From positions 372,001-436,000 of the forward strand of contig NZ_CP013659.2 in the NCBI RefSeq assembly GCF_001465795.2: a stretch of 64,000 nt of DNA, in the 5' to 3' direction. Of this stretch, positions 29,473-42,372 are shown in pieces. This DNA comes from Planococcus rifietoensis (GTDB taxonomy: Bacteria > Bacillota > Bacilli > Bacillales_A > Planococcaceae). The position numbers and the translations under genes are program-made. The notes beneath the pieces are model-generated. The model was not told the DNA's origin. It saw only the letters and a program-made list of their open reading frames with translations, and did no database searches. Numbering within the stretch: position 1 is the first letter of the stretch; each line of letters starts with the position of its first letter.

Positions 29473-29557
29473 GGATTGTTACTGGTGAAGCAGGCAAAAC
29501 CTAAATCATAGAAGGTGCAGAGACCGATCTCTGACCTTGTATGATTTGGGTTTTTTT
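29473..29557 (+). promoter_or_regulatory. LicT RAT site and terminator upstream of bglP
   Basis: GGATTGTTACTGGTGAAGCA and the following GGCAAAACCTAAA (29473-29505) form a classical RAT. It overlaps a long terminator stem (AAACCTAAATCAT...ATGATTTGGGTTTTTTT, to 29557). It lies about 25 nt after the expected transcription start. Confidence 0.93.
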
Positions 29558-29580
29558 GTTTCCAAAATAAACTTGGTTGA

Positions 29581-31515
<1,935 letters not shown>

Positions 31516-31529
31516 TTTCACAAAAATAA

Positions 31530-33068
<1,539 letters not shown>

Positions 33069-33072
33069 AGAA

Positions 33073-33104
33073 AAAGTGCCTTGCTCAGTAGAGTGAGGCA
33101 CTTT
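33073..33104 (+). terminator. Stem-loop after bglH, weak terminator
   Basis: AAAGTGCCTTGCTC pairs almost perfectly with GAGTGAGGCACTTT, but the following bases (CAGCTA) lack a T-run. It may stabilise the 3' end or attenuate the HAD gene. Confidence 0.5.
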
Positions 33105-33214
33105 CAGCTATATTAACCAATCTTTAAATAATTCAAAGGACAGGGCAGTCATGAAATATTGCTTTATAATGAAGAAAGATAACCGGTTTGTTTTGAGAGG
33201 AAGGGTGGACAATT

Positions 33215-34087
33215 ATGAAACTGATTGCGATTGATTTGGACGGCACTTTGCTGTCTCATAATATGGAGATTACCGAAGAAAGCCTCGAGGCTATTCGAGA
33301 AGCACAAAACCAAGGGAATATCGTCATGATTTGCTCGGGGCGCGCTCCTGAAGATATCCAGCAGATCCTGGATAAATACGATTTGTCGATTCCGTTGGCC
33401 GGAAGCAACGGCTCCGTTGTGCACGCTCATGGACGGGTGTTGCAAAGTGTTTCCATGGACAGAAACGATGTTATCGAGACCGCAGAAAGACTGGATGCGG
33501 AGAGGTTTCCATATCGAATCTATACCAACGAAGGAATATACGTACCGGCGGATTGGTCCGAACGGGTAGAACTTGCGATGCAGCAGGAGCAGATTAAAGT
33601 CGAAGGACTGTCCGATGAAATCTATAAAAAGATTACGGAGCAGCCCCAAAAATCGAGCCTCCTCAATTTCTTTGATCATTATAGTGAGTTGTTCACGCGA
33701 GAAGAGCTGACCATTCAGAAATTCTTTGTCCTCACTTTAAACGCCAGCAGTAAAACAGCGTTAGGCAACTCGCTGGAGGAAATTTCCACTATCGGCATCA
33801 CTTCTTCGAGCCCGTTGAATATTGAAGTGATGGATCAGTATGGCAATAAAGGAAGCGCATTGAAGAGAATGGCCGAGCACTTTAACATTCCATTGCACAA
33901 TACCGTAGCCATTGGAGATAACTTCAATGATCTCCCAATGATGGAAGTGGCAGGGCTGTCGGTAGCGATGGGGAATGCAGAACCTGAAGTGAAAGAGCTT
34001 TGTGATGTCGTTACCCATACGAATGGCGAAAACGGCGTAGCGCATGCCATCAATAACTATCTGTTGAATATATGGGCTAAACAGTAA
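33215..34087 (+). CDS. HAD-superfamily Cof-type sugar phosphatase
   Basis: This 290-residue protein carries HAD motif I (IAIDLDGTLL, residues 5-14), motif II CSGRAP, and motif IV GDNFNDLPMM. The C2B cap between them places it in the Cof/YidA subfamily acting on sugar phosphates or FMN-like substrates. Position after bglP-bglH suggests a role in relieving phosphosugar stress, an inference. AGAGGAAGGG lies before ATG 33215. Confidence 0.88.
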   Translation: MKLIAIDLDGTLLSHNMEITEESLEAIREAQNQGNIVMICSGRAPEDIQQILDKYDLSIPLAGSNGSVVHAHGRVLQSVSMDRNDVIETAERLDAERFPYRIYTNEGIYVPADWSERVELAMQQEQIKVEGLSDEIYKKITEQPQKSSLLNFFDHYSELFTREELTIQKFFVLTLNASSKTALGNSLEEISTIGITSSSPLNIEVMDQYGNKGSALKRMAEHFNIPLHNTVAIGDNFNDLPMMEVAGLSVAMGNAEPEVKELCDVVTHTNGENGVAHAINNYLLNIWAKQ

Positions 34088-34123
34088 AAGAAGAGATGCG
34101 GAAATTCCGCATCTCTTCTTTTT
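34087..34123. terminator. Bidirectional intrinsic terminator
   Basis: A stem of about 15 bp (AAGAAGAGATGCGGAA / TTCCGCATCTCTTCTT) with a minimal loop is followed by Ts. It separates the convergent HAD gene and licT. Confidence 0.92.
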
Positions 34124-34143
34124 GCTTTTGTTTCCGATTGATT

Positions 34144-34974
34144 TCATCTGTTGACGACGCGTTCAATGTGGATTGTCAGATAGAGCATTTCGTCATTGGT
34201 CAATTCCTGGCCATGCTCTTTCTTGATGTATTCCTTGATTCTGTCCGTACATTTCGCTGCGTCTGGGTGCTTTTGCTTCACCAAAAGGTATAATTCATCA
34301 TCTTTTCCTTCGTAATGCGTCCCTTTGAATATCCGCTGGGCGAAGAATTTCAGATGGGTGATGAAGCGTGCATAATTCAATGAATCCTCGTCAAAGTCGA
34401 CTTTGAAATGGTATTTGACGATGGTGATGATTTGGTGGATGAACTTCGTGATGCTTAAGGTGTTCGATACATCTTCATTCATTTCGGCATTGATCAAATG
34501 AATGGCGATAAAGCCGGCCTCGTCTTCCGATAAGGAGACATTGAACTTTTCATTGATATGTTCAACCGCTTTGACGCCTACCAAAAATTCTTCTTTATAT
34601 AATTGCTTGATCTCCCACAACAAGGCATTTCTTATCTCGATGCCATCGCGAAAGCGTTCCATCGCAAAATTGATGTGATCCGTTAATGAAACATAAATAT
34701 TCTCATTCAGTTTTTTGCCAAGCGTATTTTTCGCGTATGTAATGATTTCTTCCACTACCATCATGTGATCGACCGGTACTTCCCGAAGAAGCATCTTGAA
34801 ATTATCGGTCGTTTCTTTGTTTTTTAAGGCGAATACTTTCTGGATTTTCAGCTGATCCACATCTTGGCCCGGCTTTTTCTGAAAAGCCAATCCTTTCCCC
34901 ATGATCACCAGTTCCGAGCCGTCTGACTGCAGCACGCTGATGACATTATTATTAATGACTTTGGCTATTTTCAT
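34144..34974 (-). CDS. licT: BglG/LicT-family transcriptional antiterminator
   Basis: This 276-residue protein has an N-terminal CAT RNA-binding domain (residues 1-58: KVINNNVISVLQSDGSELVIMGKGLAFQKKPGQ) and two PTS regulation domains. PRD1 (about 65-170) has conserved His in LTDHINFA, and PRD2 (about 171-276) has His in FITHLKFF and YLTIHIERV. Active dimers bind RAT RNA and prevent termination. Three RAT sites lie in the window: before bglA, before bglP and before licT itself. GGGTGA lies before ATG 34974. Phosphorylation by HPr and by EIIB should set its activity, as in Bacillus. Confidence 0.95.
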   Translation of the reverse strand: MKIAKVINNNVISVLQSDGSELVIMGKGLAFQKKPGQDVDQLKIQKVFALKNKETTDNFKMLLREVPVDHMMVVEEIITYAKNTLGKKLNENIYVSLTDHINFAMERFRDGIEIRNALLWEIKQLYKEEFLVGVKAVEHINEKFNVSLSEDEAGFIAIHLINAEMNEDVSNTLSITKFIHQIITIVKYHFKVDFDEDSLNYARFITHLKFFAQRIFKGTHYEGKDDELYLLVKQKHPDAAKCTDRIKEYIKKEHGQELTNDEMLYLTIHIERVVNR

Positions 34975-35009
34975 GGCTTCACCCCAGTTCTTTATCTGTC
35001 AAAATAAAT

Positions 35010-35097
35010 AACCTAAGCCGAACTAAAACTAGATAAAATCACAGCGATTTTATCTTTTTAGCGACTTAGGTTTTGCCTGCTTTACCAGTAACAATCC
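35010..35097 (-). promoter_or_regulatory. RAT site and terminator in the licT leader
   Basis: On the minus strand GGATTGTTACTGGTAAAGCA then GGCAAAACCTAAG (35065-35097) is a RAT. It overlaps a terminator (AACCTAAG...CTTAGGTT with an inner AGATAAAATC / GATTTTATCT stem, 35010-35072) followed by a U-rich run. licT is therefore auto-antiterminated. Confidence 0.9.
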
Positions 35098-35122
35098 TGT
35101 TTTCGAACTATTCATTTAACTT

Positions 35123-35159
35123 AGTATATCTTCGCTCCCTAGTCCTGTCAACGCTTTCA
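35123..35159 (-). promoter_or_regulatory. licT promoter with perfect cre box forming the -35
   Basis: On the minus strand the same TGAAAGCGTTGACA as before bglP supplies cre and the -35 TTGACA (35146-35159). A 17-nt spacer leads to -10 TATACT (35123-35128). Confidence 0.9.
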
Positions 35160-35227
35160 AAAGCATGCTCGAGGCCTTATAAGAATGCTTGTGAACACCG
35201 AAATTTCTTCAATAAAATAATGAAATA

Positions 35228-35263
35228 GAAAAAGATGGCCCCGGCAATGCCGAAGCCATCTTT
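35228..35263 (-). terminator. Intrinsic terminator of cstA
   Basis: On the minus strand AAAGATGGC pairs with GCCATCTTT around an inner CGGC / GCCG stem, followed by TTTTC. Confidence 0.85.
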
Positions 35264-35286
35264 GCAGCATTGGCTGCATGAATTGA

Positions 35287-36723
35287 TTAAACTGTTTCGT
35301 ATTTTGAATCCACTTGTTTCGCAGCGCGGTATTTCAGGATCTGCGCGATATACCAGAGAGCGACTGCCAAAGTGATGACCGAGCCGATCATGGCGGCGAT
35401 GTGGTATTCCATGTTCAAGCCTTCAGGTGCATAGAAGATGTACATGGAGACGACGCCTGTCATGAACATGGCCGGCACGCCGCTGATCCAGTGCATTTTG
35501 TAGTTCTTGAGCAAATACATCGTCGCTGTCCACAGCATGAAGGTGGCGACGACTTGGTTGGTCCAGCCGACGTATCTCCACAAGAACGTGTAGTCGATTG
35601 TCGCCATATAGAACGTCGGGATGGCAAGTGGGACAGTGATCAACAGGATACGCAGCGTGCCGTCAGTTTTGGTGAACTTCGACAATAAATCAGCCAAGAT
35701 CATGCGTGACGAGCGCAGCGCAGTATCACCCGTTGTGATCGGCAAGATGATGACGCCGAAGATCGCGAGGATGCCACCCAACGTGCCAAGAAGCGAAATC
35801 GAGATGTCGTTGACGACGCCAGACGGTCCGCCTGCTGCAAGTGCTGCGCCGAGCCCTTCTGTGCCGTTGAAGAAAGTCATGCCAGCTGCCGCCCAGATCA
35901 AGGCGATGATGCCTTCAATGACCATGGCGCCGTAGAAGATTTTGCGGCCGTCGGTTTCTTTTTTCATTGTGCGGGCAATGATTGGGCTTTGCGTGCTATG
36001 GAAGCCGGAGATCGCGCCGCAAGAGACGGTAACCATAAGGAGCGGCCAAATCGGCAATTCGCCTGGATGCAAATTGCTGAAGGTCAAGTTCGGCATCGGT
36101 TTGCCGGAGAACACGAGTGCTACGGCGACTGCGATGGCCATAAACAACAGGATGCCGCCGAGTAGCGGGTAGATGCGGCCGATGATGCGGTTGATCGGCA
36201 AGATTGTCGCGAGAACGAAGTAAGCAAAAATAAGTGCAAGCGCCCAGATAAACGAAATCGGCGTGATTTGGGCGATCAATTGAGCGGGGCCAGCCGTGAA
36301 GGCAGCTGCAACGAGCAGCATCAACACGAGCGACAAGCCGTTGATGAAGACTTTTGCGTTCTTTCCGAGGTAGCGCCCGACAAGCGTCGGGAATTGTGCT
36401 CCGCCGTGGCGCATCGACATCATGCCTGAGAAGTAATCGTGGACGCCGCCAGCGAAGATGCAGCCGACAACGATCCAGATGAAAGCGACGGGGCCGTACA
36501 ATGCGCCAGCTACAGCGCCGTAGATCGGGCCAAGGCCTGCGATGTTCAACAGTTGGATCAAATTACCTTTCCACCAGCTCATCGGCACATAGTCGATATT
36601 ATCTGCCTGCGCGTAGGCAGGGGTTGGAGTATTGTCGTCGACGCCGAATACCTTTTCGATGAATTTCGAATAAAACATGTATCCCAATATTAAAAGTGCA
36701 AGTGCTGCGAAAAATGTAATCAT
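35287..36723 (-). CDS. cstA: Carbon starvation protein CstA
   Basis: This 478-residue membrane protein has about 13 helices and matches CstA (YjiY group), a transporter of pyruvate or peptides used when preferred carbon runs out. Visible blocks are YVPMSWWKGNLIQLLNIAGLGPIYGAV, GCIFAGGVHDYFSGMMSMRHGGAQFP and CGAISGFHSTQSPIIARTM. The frame continues upstream, but CAGGAGGA before ATG 36723 and family length fix the start. A cre-like box (TGAAAGCGTATCCA) lies 145 bp upstream. It is a single gene with its own terminator. Confidence 0.93.
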   Translation of the reverse strand: MITFFAALALLILGYMFYSKFIEKVFGVDDNTPTPAYAQADNIDYVPMSWWKGNLIQLLNIAGLGPIYGAVAGALYGPVAFIWIVVGCIFAGGVHDYFSGMMSMRHGGAQFPTLVGRYLGKNAKVFINGLSLVLMLLVAAAFTAGPAQLIAQITPISFIWALALIFAYFVLATILPINRIIGRIYPLLGGILLFMAIAVAVALVFSGKPMPNLTFSNLHPGELPIWPLLMVTVSCGAISGFHSTQSPIIARTMKKETDGRKIFYGAMVIEGIIALIWAAAGMTFFNGTEGLGAALAAGGPSGVVNDISISLLGTLGGILAIFGVIILPITTGDTALRSSRMILADLLSKFTKTDGTLRILLITVPLAIPTFYMATIDYTFLWRYVGWTNQVVATFMLWTATMYLLKNYKMHWISGVPAMFMTGVVSMYIFYAPEGLNMEYHIAAMIGSVITLAVALWYIAQILKYRAAKQVDSKYETV

Positions 36724-37074
36724 ATGCGTCGTCCTCCTGGTGTCAGTGATATATCGTATAACACATGATAGCATCTTTTTCGGAAAATAAAAGTTAATAT
36801 TTCGAAAAAACTAATATTTCTATTTATTTATGGCAAAGCGATAGATAATTGATAAGGGGAGCGTAAGTGAAAGCGTATCCAATGGGTTTTGAGGACTAAG
36901 GACTTTTTTATTGCTTCGTATATATGTCTAGGAAATCTTTAATTTCATTATCTTGAGATAAAAGTAAAATAGAATGTTCAGTCGAGACATTGGTTAGATT
37001 GGGTGGCGTGTGACACAGCCGCGCGATTGCATTATGCTTGAATTCAAGTACATAAAGAGAAGAGGGAACCAACT
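36724..37074. other. Divergent intergenic region cstA / Gfo-Idh gene
   Basis: These 351 bp hold promoters for two divergent genes. TGAAAGCGTATCCA (36868-36881) fits cre at 12 of 14 positions and could serve cstA. A sigma-A-like GTGACA (37010-37015), a 17-nt spacer and TATGCT (37033-37038) suit the plus-strand oxidoreductase. I see no RNA structure. Confidence 0.4.
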
Positions 37075-38013
37075 ATGAATTTTGGAATCATTGGAACGAA
37101 TTGGATCACCGATCGATTTATCAAAGCAGCGAAGCAGCATCCGGATTTCCGCATCGGCGCCGTGTATTCAAGGACGGAAGAGACCGGCCGCGCGTTTGCG
37201 GAGAAATACGGGGTGGAGGCGGTCTATACGGACATGAAAAAAATGTTCGAAGAAGGCGATATCGATGCGGTCTATATCGCTTCGCCGAATGCGTTTCACG
37301 CTGAACAAAGCTTGCTCGCGATGCAACACGGCGTGCATGTGCTATGCGAAAAGCCGGCCGTTGTCAGCCTGGATGAGATGGATAGAGTCATTGCGGCATC
37401 GAACGAAACCGGCATGACTTATATGGAAGCAATGAAATCGACCGTGACACCGACTTTCCTGCGGCTGAAAGAAGAGCTGCATAAAATTGGCCCGGTCCGC
37501 CGCTACGTATTCCATTACAACCAGTATTCATCCCGCTACGATAAATACAAAGAAGGCATCGTCGAGAACGCGTTCAAGCCGGAACTCGGCAACGGCGCGA
37601 AAACGGATCTCGGCGTTTACGGCTTGGCGCCGCTCGTCCATTTGGCGGGTGAGCCGGATGCCGTATTGCGCAACCGCTACCTGTTATCGACCGGTGCGGA
37701 AGGGCAAGGCAGCATGATTCTTGATTATGGCGAATGTGAAGCGATCGTCATGTACTCAAAGATTTCGGATTCGTATTTGCCGAGTGAAATCCAAGGCGAA
37801 AAGGGCGTCATCGAAATCGACAGAATCAGCGACCCGAAACATGTGCTGATCAAATACCGCGACGGCACAACCGAAGACATTTCCGTCCCGCAAGAGTTCG
37901 ATACGATGTATTACGAACTCGACGAATTTATCCGCTGTGTGCACAAAGGCCAAATAGAGTCCCCCATCAACACGCACGAAATCTCCCGGCAAGTGACCAA
38001 GCTTTTGCTTTAA
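37075..38013 (+). CDS. Gfo/Idh/MocA-family oxidoreductase
   Basis: This 312-residue NAD(P)-dependent dehydrogenase has an N-terminal Rossmann fold (MNFGIIGTNWITDRFIKAA; the dinucleotide loop reads GTNWIT, a common variant), the VYIASPNAFHAEQ strand and the CEKPAV motif with the catalytic-site Lys. Substrates in this family are sugars, inositols or other polyols; not predictable here. AGAAGAGGG lies before ATG 37075. Monocistronic. Confidence 0.9.
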   Translation: MNFGIIGTNWITDRFIKAAKQHPDFRIGAVYSRTEETGRAFAEKYGVEAVYTDMKKMFEEGDIDAVYIASPNAFHAEQSLLAMQHGVHVLCEKPAVVSLDEMDRVIAASNETGMTYMEAMKSTVTPTFLRLKEELHKIGPVRRYVFHYNQYSSRYDKYKEGIVENAFKPELGNGAKTDLGVYGLAPLVHLAGEPDAVLRNRYLLSTGAEGQGSMILDYGECEAIVMYSKISDSYLPSEIQGEKGVIEIDRISDPKHVLIKYRDGTTEDISVPQEFDTMYYELDEFIRCVHKGQIESPINTHEISRQVTKLLL

Positions 38014-38030
38014 TGAAAATAGCCAATGTG

Positions 38031-38080
38031 AAAACCGCTTTTCCCGTCCAGCATATGAGGAGGGAAAAGCGGTTTTATTT
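38031..38080. terminator. Intrinsic terminator
   Basis: A 15-bp perfect stem (AAAACCGCTTTTCCC / GGGAAAAGCGGTTTT) has a 16-nt loop and is followed by ATTT. It ends the Gfo/Idh gene. Confidence 0.88.
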
Positions 38081-38104
38081 GTCTAGTTATTTTAGTTCGA
38101 GCAT

Positions 38105-38233
38105 CACATAAAACCATTGCTCTCACATTTACTGCGTAAATGCGTCGCACATAAAAGTATTGCTCCCACATTTACTGCGTAAATGCGTCGCACATAAAAG
38201 TATTGCTCCCACATTTACTGCGTAAATGCGTCG
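38105..38233. repeat. Three tandem 43-bp repeats, each with an inner palindrome
   Basis: Units begin at 38105, 38148 and 38191. Units 2 and 3 are identical; unit 1 differs at three positions. Each carries CATTTACTGCGTAAATG, which can fold on itself, followed by CGTCGCA. The upstream-most unit follows the terminator; the array lies between convergent genes. Confidence 0.92.
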
Positions 38234-38261
38234 CAAATGAATTTGCTCAGCTGACTCTTCG

Positions 38262-39053
38262 CTAATTCATTACCAACTGAACTTCCACACCGAAATGGTC
38301 CGACACCAGCGGCTTGTGCTCGCCGTTGAAGATGACTTTCGACGATTTGACGGTTACGGGTTCGGTGGAGAGGATCAAGTCGATGCGCAGGTCTTGCTTG
38401 TTGTCGCTCCAGCCGGCGATTTTGCCTTTGACGGTGATGCCGGCGTCTTTTTCCTCAGCCAAGGTGTACGTGTCGTGCAGCCCATTCTCCAATAAGTAAG
38501 CATAGCCTTGCTGTTCGAGCGAAGCGTCGTTGTTGAAGTCGCCCATCAAGAAGGCAGGGGCCTCCGTGTTCATTTGCTCAAGCAGCTGGTCGGCCTGGAA
38601 CTTGAACGGCTCTACTGTGTCGTGCCACCAGCCGGTATGGCAGGAATAGAATGTGAAGGGCTGGTCTTCGTAATGGATAGTCGCACCGACAATCTTCCGC
38701 GTTTTCGGGGAATTCTTGTCAGTGCTTTGGCTGACGAAGAAGCTATGCTCCTCGGCGACTGGGTGGCGCGTCAAGATCACCAGCCCTTCTTCAAAGCGCC
38801 CGTAGACGAGGTGGGAGAAATCCCACACCATCGAATAGCCTGTCATGCCGAGTTGCTCCATTTCCTGAAGCAGGACCCATGCGTAATTATCGTGCTTGAT
38901 AATATGTTCTGGTTCATCATCGATCGACTGGTTGACTTCCTGCAAGGCGATGACGTCGTATTGTTTTTCGGCGATGGCTCGTGCCAAATGGTGGATCTTG
39001 TCCAGTTGATTTTCTTCGTGCCATGCGTGGCAATTCAAGGTCAGTAGTTTCAT
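38262..39053 (-). CDS. Endonuclease/exonuclease/phosphatase-fold hydrolase
   Basis: This 263-residue member of the DNase I / sphingomyelinase-like superfamily has LTLNCHAWHEEN at the start, VIALQEVNQS with the metal-ligand Glu, MGDFNND, and DHFGVEVQL with the catalytic Asp-His at the end. No signal peptide, so cytoplasmic. The substrate cannot be fixed; Bacillus relatives include YafD-like phosphodiesterases. GGAGG lies before ATG 39053. A terminator separates it from the upstream ptsG. Confidence 0.87.
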   Translation of the reverse strand: MKLLTLNCHAWHEENQLDKIHHLARAIAEKQYDVIALQEVNQSIDDEPEHIIKHDNYAWVLLQEMEQLGMTGYSMVWDFSHLVYGRFEEGLVILTRHPVAEEHSFFVSQSTDKNSPKTRKIVGATIHYEDQPFTFYSCHTGWWHDTVEPFKFQADQLLEQMNTEAPAFLMGDFNNDASLEQQGYAYLLENGLHDTYTLAEEKDAGITVKGKIAGWSDNKQDLRIDLILSTEPVTVKSSKVIFNGEHKPLVSDHFGVEVQLVMN

Positions 39054-39098
39054 TGATTGATTCCTCCAAAACGGTTTAGTGAGTGAGCTTGCTTATTT

Positions 39099-39145
39099 TA
39101 AAAAACCCGGCCCGATGCGAAGAGATTCGCATCGGGCCGGGTTTG
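39099..39145 (-). terminator. Intrinsic terminator of ptsG
   Basis: A long perfect stem (AAACCCGGCCCGATGCGAA / TTCGCATCGGGCCGGGTTT) is followed on the minus strand by TTTT. It sits 21 nt after the ptsG stop. Confidence 0.93.
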
Positions 39146-39166
39146 AAGCTGGTAAGAAAGGAGCTT

Positions 39167-41227
39167 TTACACTTCTTCATTCCCGCCAGTAATTTCAATC
39201 AAGTCTTTCGTATTCGCGGCTACTCGGCCGGATGTTTTGATGTTCACTTGCTGTCCTTCTTGGAGGCTCGTGAAGACAACCGGCGTGATGATGGACGGAG
39301 CGTGTCTGCCGATATAGGAAAGGTCCATTTCCATCAATAATTGTCCTTGTTCGACAAGGTCGCCTTGCTCAACGTGGGCAGTGAAGCCTTCACCTTTCAG
39401 ATGGACAGTATCGATGCCGATATGGATCAGCATTTCAGTGCCATCATCTGCTTTGAGGCCAATGGCGTGTTTCGTCGGGAACAAGGTGACGACTTCACCG
39501 TTCACTGGCGAAAATACTTTGCCTTCAGACGGTTTGATCGCAAAGCCGTCGCCGACCATTCTGCCGGAAAAGACTTGGTCCGGTACATCGGTGATCGGCA
39601 GGATGTCGCCTGTGATCGGGATGCCGAAATCAACGGTGCCGAGGCGTACCGGTGCATCTCCCGCGTCTTTCGCTTGGTCGATTATTTGGGATACATCTTG
39701 TTTCGTGCGCGGCGTTTTGCCGTTGATGATGTCTTGCATCTGACCGCGCAGATTGTCGGAAACCGGCCCGAATATTGCTTGGATGTTATTGCCGACTTCC
39801 ATGACGCCGGAAGCGCCGAGTTTTTTCAATTTATTCTTATCGACTGCGCTCTTGTCTTCAACACTGACGCGCAGGCGGGTGATGCAGGCATCAAGGTGGG
39901 TGATGTTTTGCTGTCCGCCCATCGCTTGCAGGATTTCGTATGGCAATTCACCGGCAACGGCTGAATCGCCATCTTCGTCTTCTTCTTCGTCTTCACGCCC
40001 TGGCGTCATCAAATTGAATTTCGTGATGGCGAAGCGGAAGCCGAAGTAGTAAATGACGGCGAAGAACAATCCGACGACGATAACCCAGAACCATTCTGTT
40101 CTGCCCGGCATGACGCCGAACAACAGGAAGTCGATGAGGCCGCCTGAGAAAGTCATGCCGATTTTAACATCAAGAATGTGCATGATCATGAACGAGAGTC
40201 CGGCGAATACTGCGTGGATCCCGAACAATACTGGTGCTACGAAAAGGAATGCGAATTCAAGCGGTTCAGTGATCCCTGTCAAAAATGAAGTAAGGGCAGC
40301 TGAACCCATGATGCCGCCGACCACTTTCTTGCGCTCAGGGCGTGCACAGTGGTAGATCGCAAGCGCTGCTGCTGGAAGGCCGAACATCATGAATGGGAAT
40401 TTCCCTGTCATGAACGTGCCGGCTGTAAACTCGACGCCGTCTTGCAGCTGTTCAAAGAAGATGCGCTGGTCGCCGCGGACGATTTCACCAGCCGCATTCG
40501 TATACGAGCCGAACTCGAACCAGAATGGCGAATAGAAAATGTGGTGAAGACCGAAAGGAATCAATGAGCGTTCCACAAGGCCGAAAACAAATGCCGCAAG
40601 CGTGCGGTTTGTTTCAAGCATGAAATAAGACAATGAGTTCAAGCCGTTCTGTGCGAAAGGCCAGACGAGGAACATCGCGACACCGAGAAACAATGCCGAG
40701 AATGCAGTAATAATCGGAACAAAGCGCTTTCCGGCGAAGAAGCCGAGAAATTGCGGCAAGTTGATATTGAAGAATTTATTGTACAAGGCCGCGGCCATTA
40801 TCCCGACGATGATCCCGCCGAAGACGCCGGTCTGTAAAGTTGGAATCCCGAGAACCATGGCGTACGCAGGGTCTGAAGTGGCCATCTCTTCTGTGATGCC
40901 GCCGATTGCTTTCATCGTGACGTTCATGATCAAATAGCCAATGATCGCGGCAAGGCCTGCGACGCCGTCACCGCCGGCTAAGCCGATCGCAACGCCGACC
41001 GCAAAGAGCAGTGGCAAGTTGTCAAAGATGACACCGCCGGCTTCCGCCATGATGAAGAGCAATGACTGGACCCATGGGGTGCCGAAGAATGGTACCGCTT
41101 CCACAAATGTGTCTTGTGAAAAGCTTGTGCCGAATGCCAGCAAAATTCCTGCTGCGGGCAAGAGTGCGACAGGCAGCATCAATGCCTTACCGACTTTTTG
41201 CAATGTACCGAATACATTAGTAGACAT
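39167..41227 (-). CDS. ptsG: Glucose PTS enzyme EIICBA
   Basis: This 686-residue glucose permease has the order EIIC (about 1-410, ten or so helices), EIIB (about 430-520, phospho-Cys in [11 protein letters not shown]) and EIIA (about 540-686, with PTKHAIGL and phospho-His in MLIHIGIDT). A 20-residue acidic linker ([17 protein letters not shown]) joins EIIC and EIIB. AAAGGAGG lies before ATG 41227. It lies downstream of glcT on the same strand, with a GlcT-type RAT/terminator between. Confidence 0.96.
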   Translation of the reverse strand: MSTNVFGTLQKVGKALMLPVALLPAAGILLAFGTSFSQDTFVEAVPFFGTPWVQSLLFIMAEAGGVIFDNLPLLFAVGVAIGLAGGDGVAGLAAIIGYLIMNVTMKAIGGITEEMATSDPAYAMVLGIPTLQTGVFGGIIVGIMAAALYNKFFNINLPQFLGFFAGKRFVPIITAFSALFLGVAMFLVWPFAQNGLNSLSYFMLETNRTLAAFVFGLVERSLIPFGLHHIFYSPFWFEFGSYTNAAGEIVRGDQRIFFEQLQDGVEFTAGTFMTGKFPFMMFGLPAAALAIYHCARPERKKVVGGIMGSAALTSFLTGITEPLEFAFLFVAPVLFGIHAVFAGLSFMIMHILDVKIGMTFSGGLIDFLLFGVMPGRTEWFWVIVVGLFFAVIYYFGFRFAITKFNLMTPGREDEEEDEDGDSAVAGELPYEILQAMGGQQNITHLDACITRLRVSVEDKSAVDKNKLKKLGASGVMEVGNNIQAIFGPVSDNLRGQMQDIINGKTPRTKQDVSQIIDQAKDAGDAPVRLGTVDFGIPITGDILPITDVPDQVFSGRMVGDGFAIKPSEGKVFSPVNGEVVTLFPTKHAIGLKADDGTEMLIHIGIDTVHLKGEGFTAHVEQGDLVEQGQLLMEMDLSYIGRHAPSIITPVVFTSLQEGQQVNIKTSGRVAANTKDLIEITGGNEEV

Positions 41228-41304
41228 AAAATTTCCTCCTTTATTGGTAAAAATGAATGCGGATCAAACGGGATGGAGCGTGTTTGGCGGAAGCTAAAGC
41301 ATAC

Positions 41305-41406
41305 AAAAAAGGCATGAGCGGAAAAGGCATCGGCAAAAAAGGGGAGAAATCCCCTAGATTAACCGTTGTACCTTTTCATACTCATGCCTGATCGAATCAG
41401 TAACAC
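41305..41406 (-). promoter_or_regulatory. GlcT RAT site and terminator in the ptsG leader
   Basis: On the minus strand GTTACTGATTCGATCAGGCA (41379-41406) matches the ptsG-type antiterminator target. Its GGCATGAG arm also begins a terminator whose other arm is CTCATGCC followed by TTTTTT (41305-41389), with a second small hairpin GGGGA / TCCCC inside. The RAT begins only 8 nt after the glcT stop. Confidence 0.9.
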
Positions 41407-41413
41407 GTATGAA

Positions 41414-42256
41414 TCAGTTTGTATGGGTCAAGCGCTGCAGATGAATCGTCAGATAAAGCACTTCCGCTTCGTCGACAGGCTTTTTTAATTGGTTTTGCAT
41501 TACTTTAATGAGCTTCCAAGCCAGATTATAGCACACGGGGTATTCGGCTTTCAATAGCTCTTGGAGTTTATTTTCATCTCCTAGCGATTCCCCGTGATGG
41601 ATGCGGTCGATCGCCCGGTGCAAATGTTGAATCAAGCGATGGTAATTCACATTGTCTTTGCTGAGGTCGACTTTCAACCCATCTTCGATCAATTCCGTCA
41701 GGCGGGAAATGAGCGCGTGGTCCCGGTTGATGTCACGCAAGGATTTGTCGGTCACGGCGCTATGGATGTGGAGCGCGATAAATCCGATTTCGCCTTCCGG
41801 AAACACAATGCCCAGCTGGCGTTCGAACTCTTTCACAACACCCTTTGCCACTTGGTATTCTTTCGGATACAAGGACTCGATTTCGAACAAAAACGAATTC
41901 GAGAACTGCATATTCTGCTGGATGCGCTTGATGGCAAAAGACAAATGATCCGTCAATGCGACGTGGATGTGTTCATTCAACTCGGTACCCATCTGTTCCT
42001 CGATATATAAGAGCTGGTCGTTGATAAACGCGATGAGGTCTTCATCGATATACGGAATCATGTTGACGTATTGTTCCTTTTCCGCCTCGTCTTTTAACAG
42101 GAACGTCTTATCGGCATGATCGAACGAAATGACGTCGCCTTTTTTCCGGTTGAAGCCAAGGCCGTTTCCGATCAAGACGACTTCCTTATAGGCATCATGG
42201 CGGGCGATCACCACGTTGTTATTCAAAACTTTCTCGATGGTCAATAGCTGTTCCAT
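41414..42256 (-). CDS. glcT: Transcriptional antiterminator GlcT
   Basis: This 280-residue BglG-family protein has a CAT RNA-binding domain (residues 1-60: KVLNNNVVIARHDAYKEVVLIGNGLGF), PRD1 (His in LTDHLSFAIKR) and PRD2 (His in YHRLIQHLHRAI and YLTIHLQRL). It binds the RAT directly downstream and allows ptsG transcription when glucose import keeps it unphosphorylated. The start at 42256 is chosen because GGAGGAA lies just upstream; the frame extends further. Its identity as GlcT rests on the neighbouring ptsG and the GlcT-type RAT. Confidence 0.93.
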   Translation of the reverse strand: MEQLLTIEKVLNNNVVIARHDAYKEVVLIGNGLGFNRKKGDVISFDHADKTFLLKDEAEKEQYVNMIPYIDEDLIAFINDQLLYIEEQMGTELNEHIHVALTDHLSFAIKRIQQNMQFSNSFLFEIESLYPKEYQVAKGVVKEFERQLGIVFPEGEIGFIALHIHSAVTDKSLRDINRDHALISRLTELIEDGLKVDLSKDNVNYHRLIQHLHRAIDRIHHGESLGDENKLQELLKAEYPVCYNLAWKLIKVMQNQLKKPVDEAEVLYLTIHLQRLTHTN

Positions 42257-42372
42257 GATTTCCTCCATTCCAAAAAAACGCCTCGATGTGTTAAGCATAA
42301 TTCAAGTTATACAGGAAATGGGGATAAAAAAACAAGCTCGAGATTTGGAATGGGGGGTGTGGTATCGGTTTT

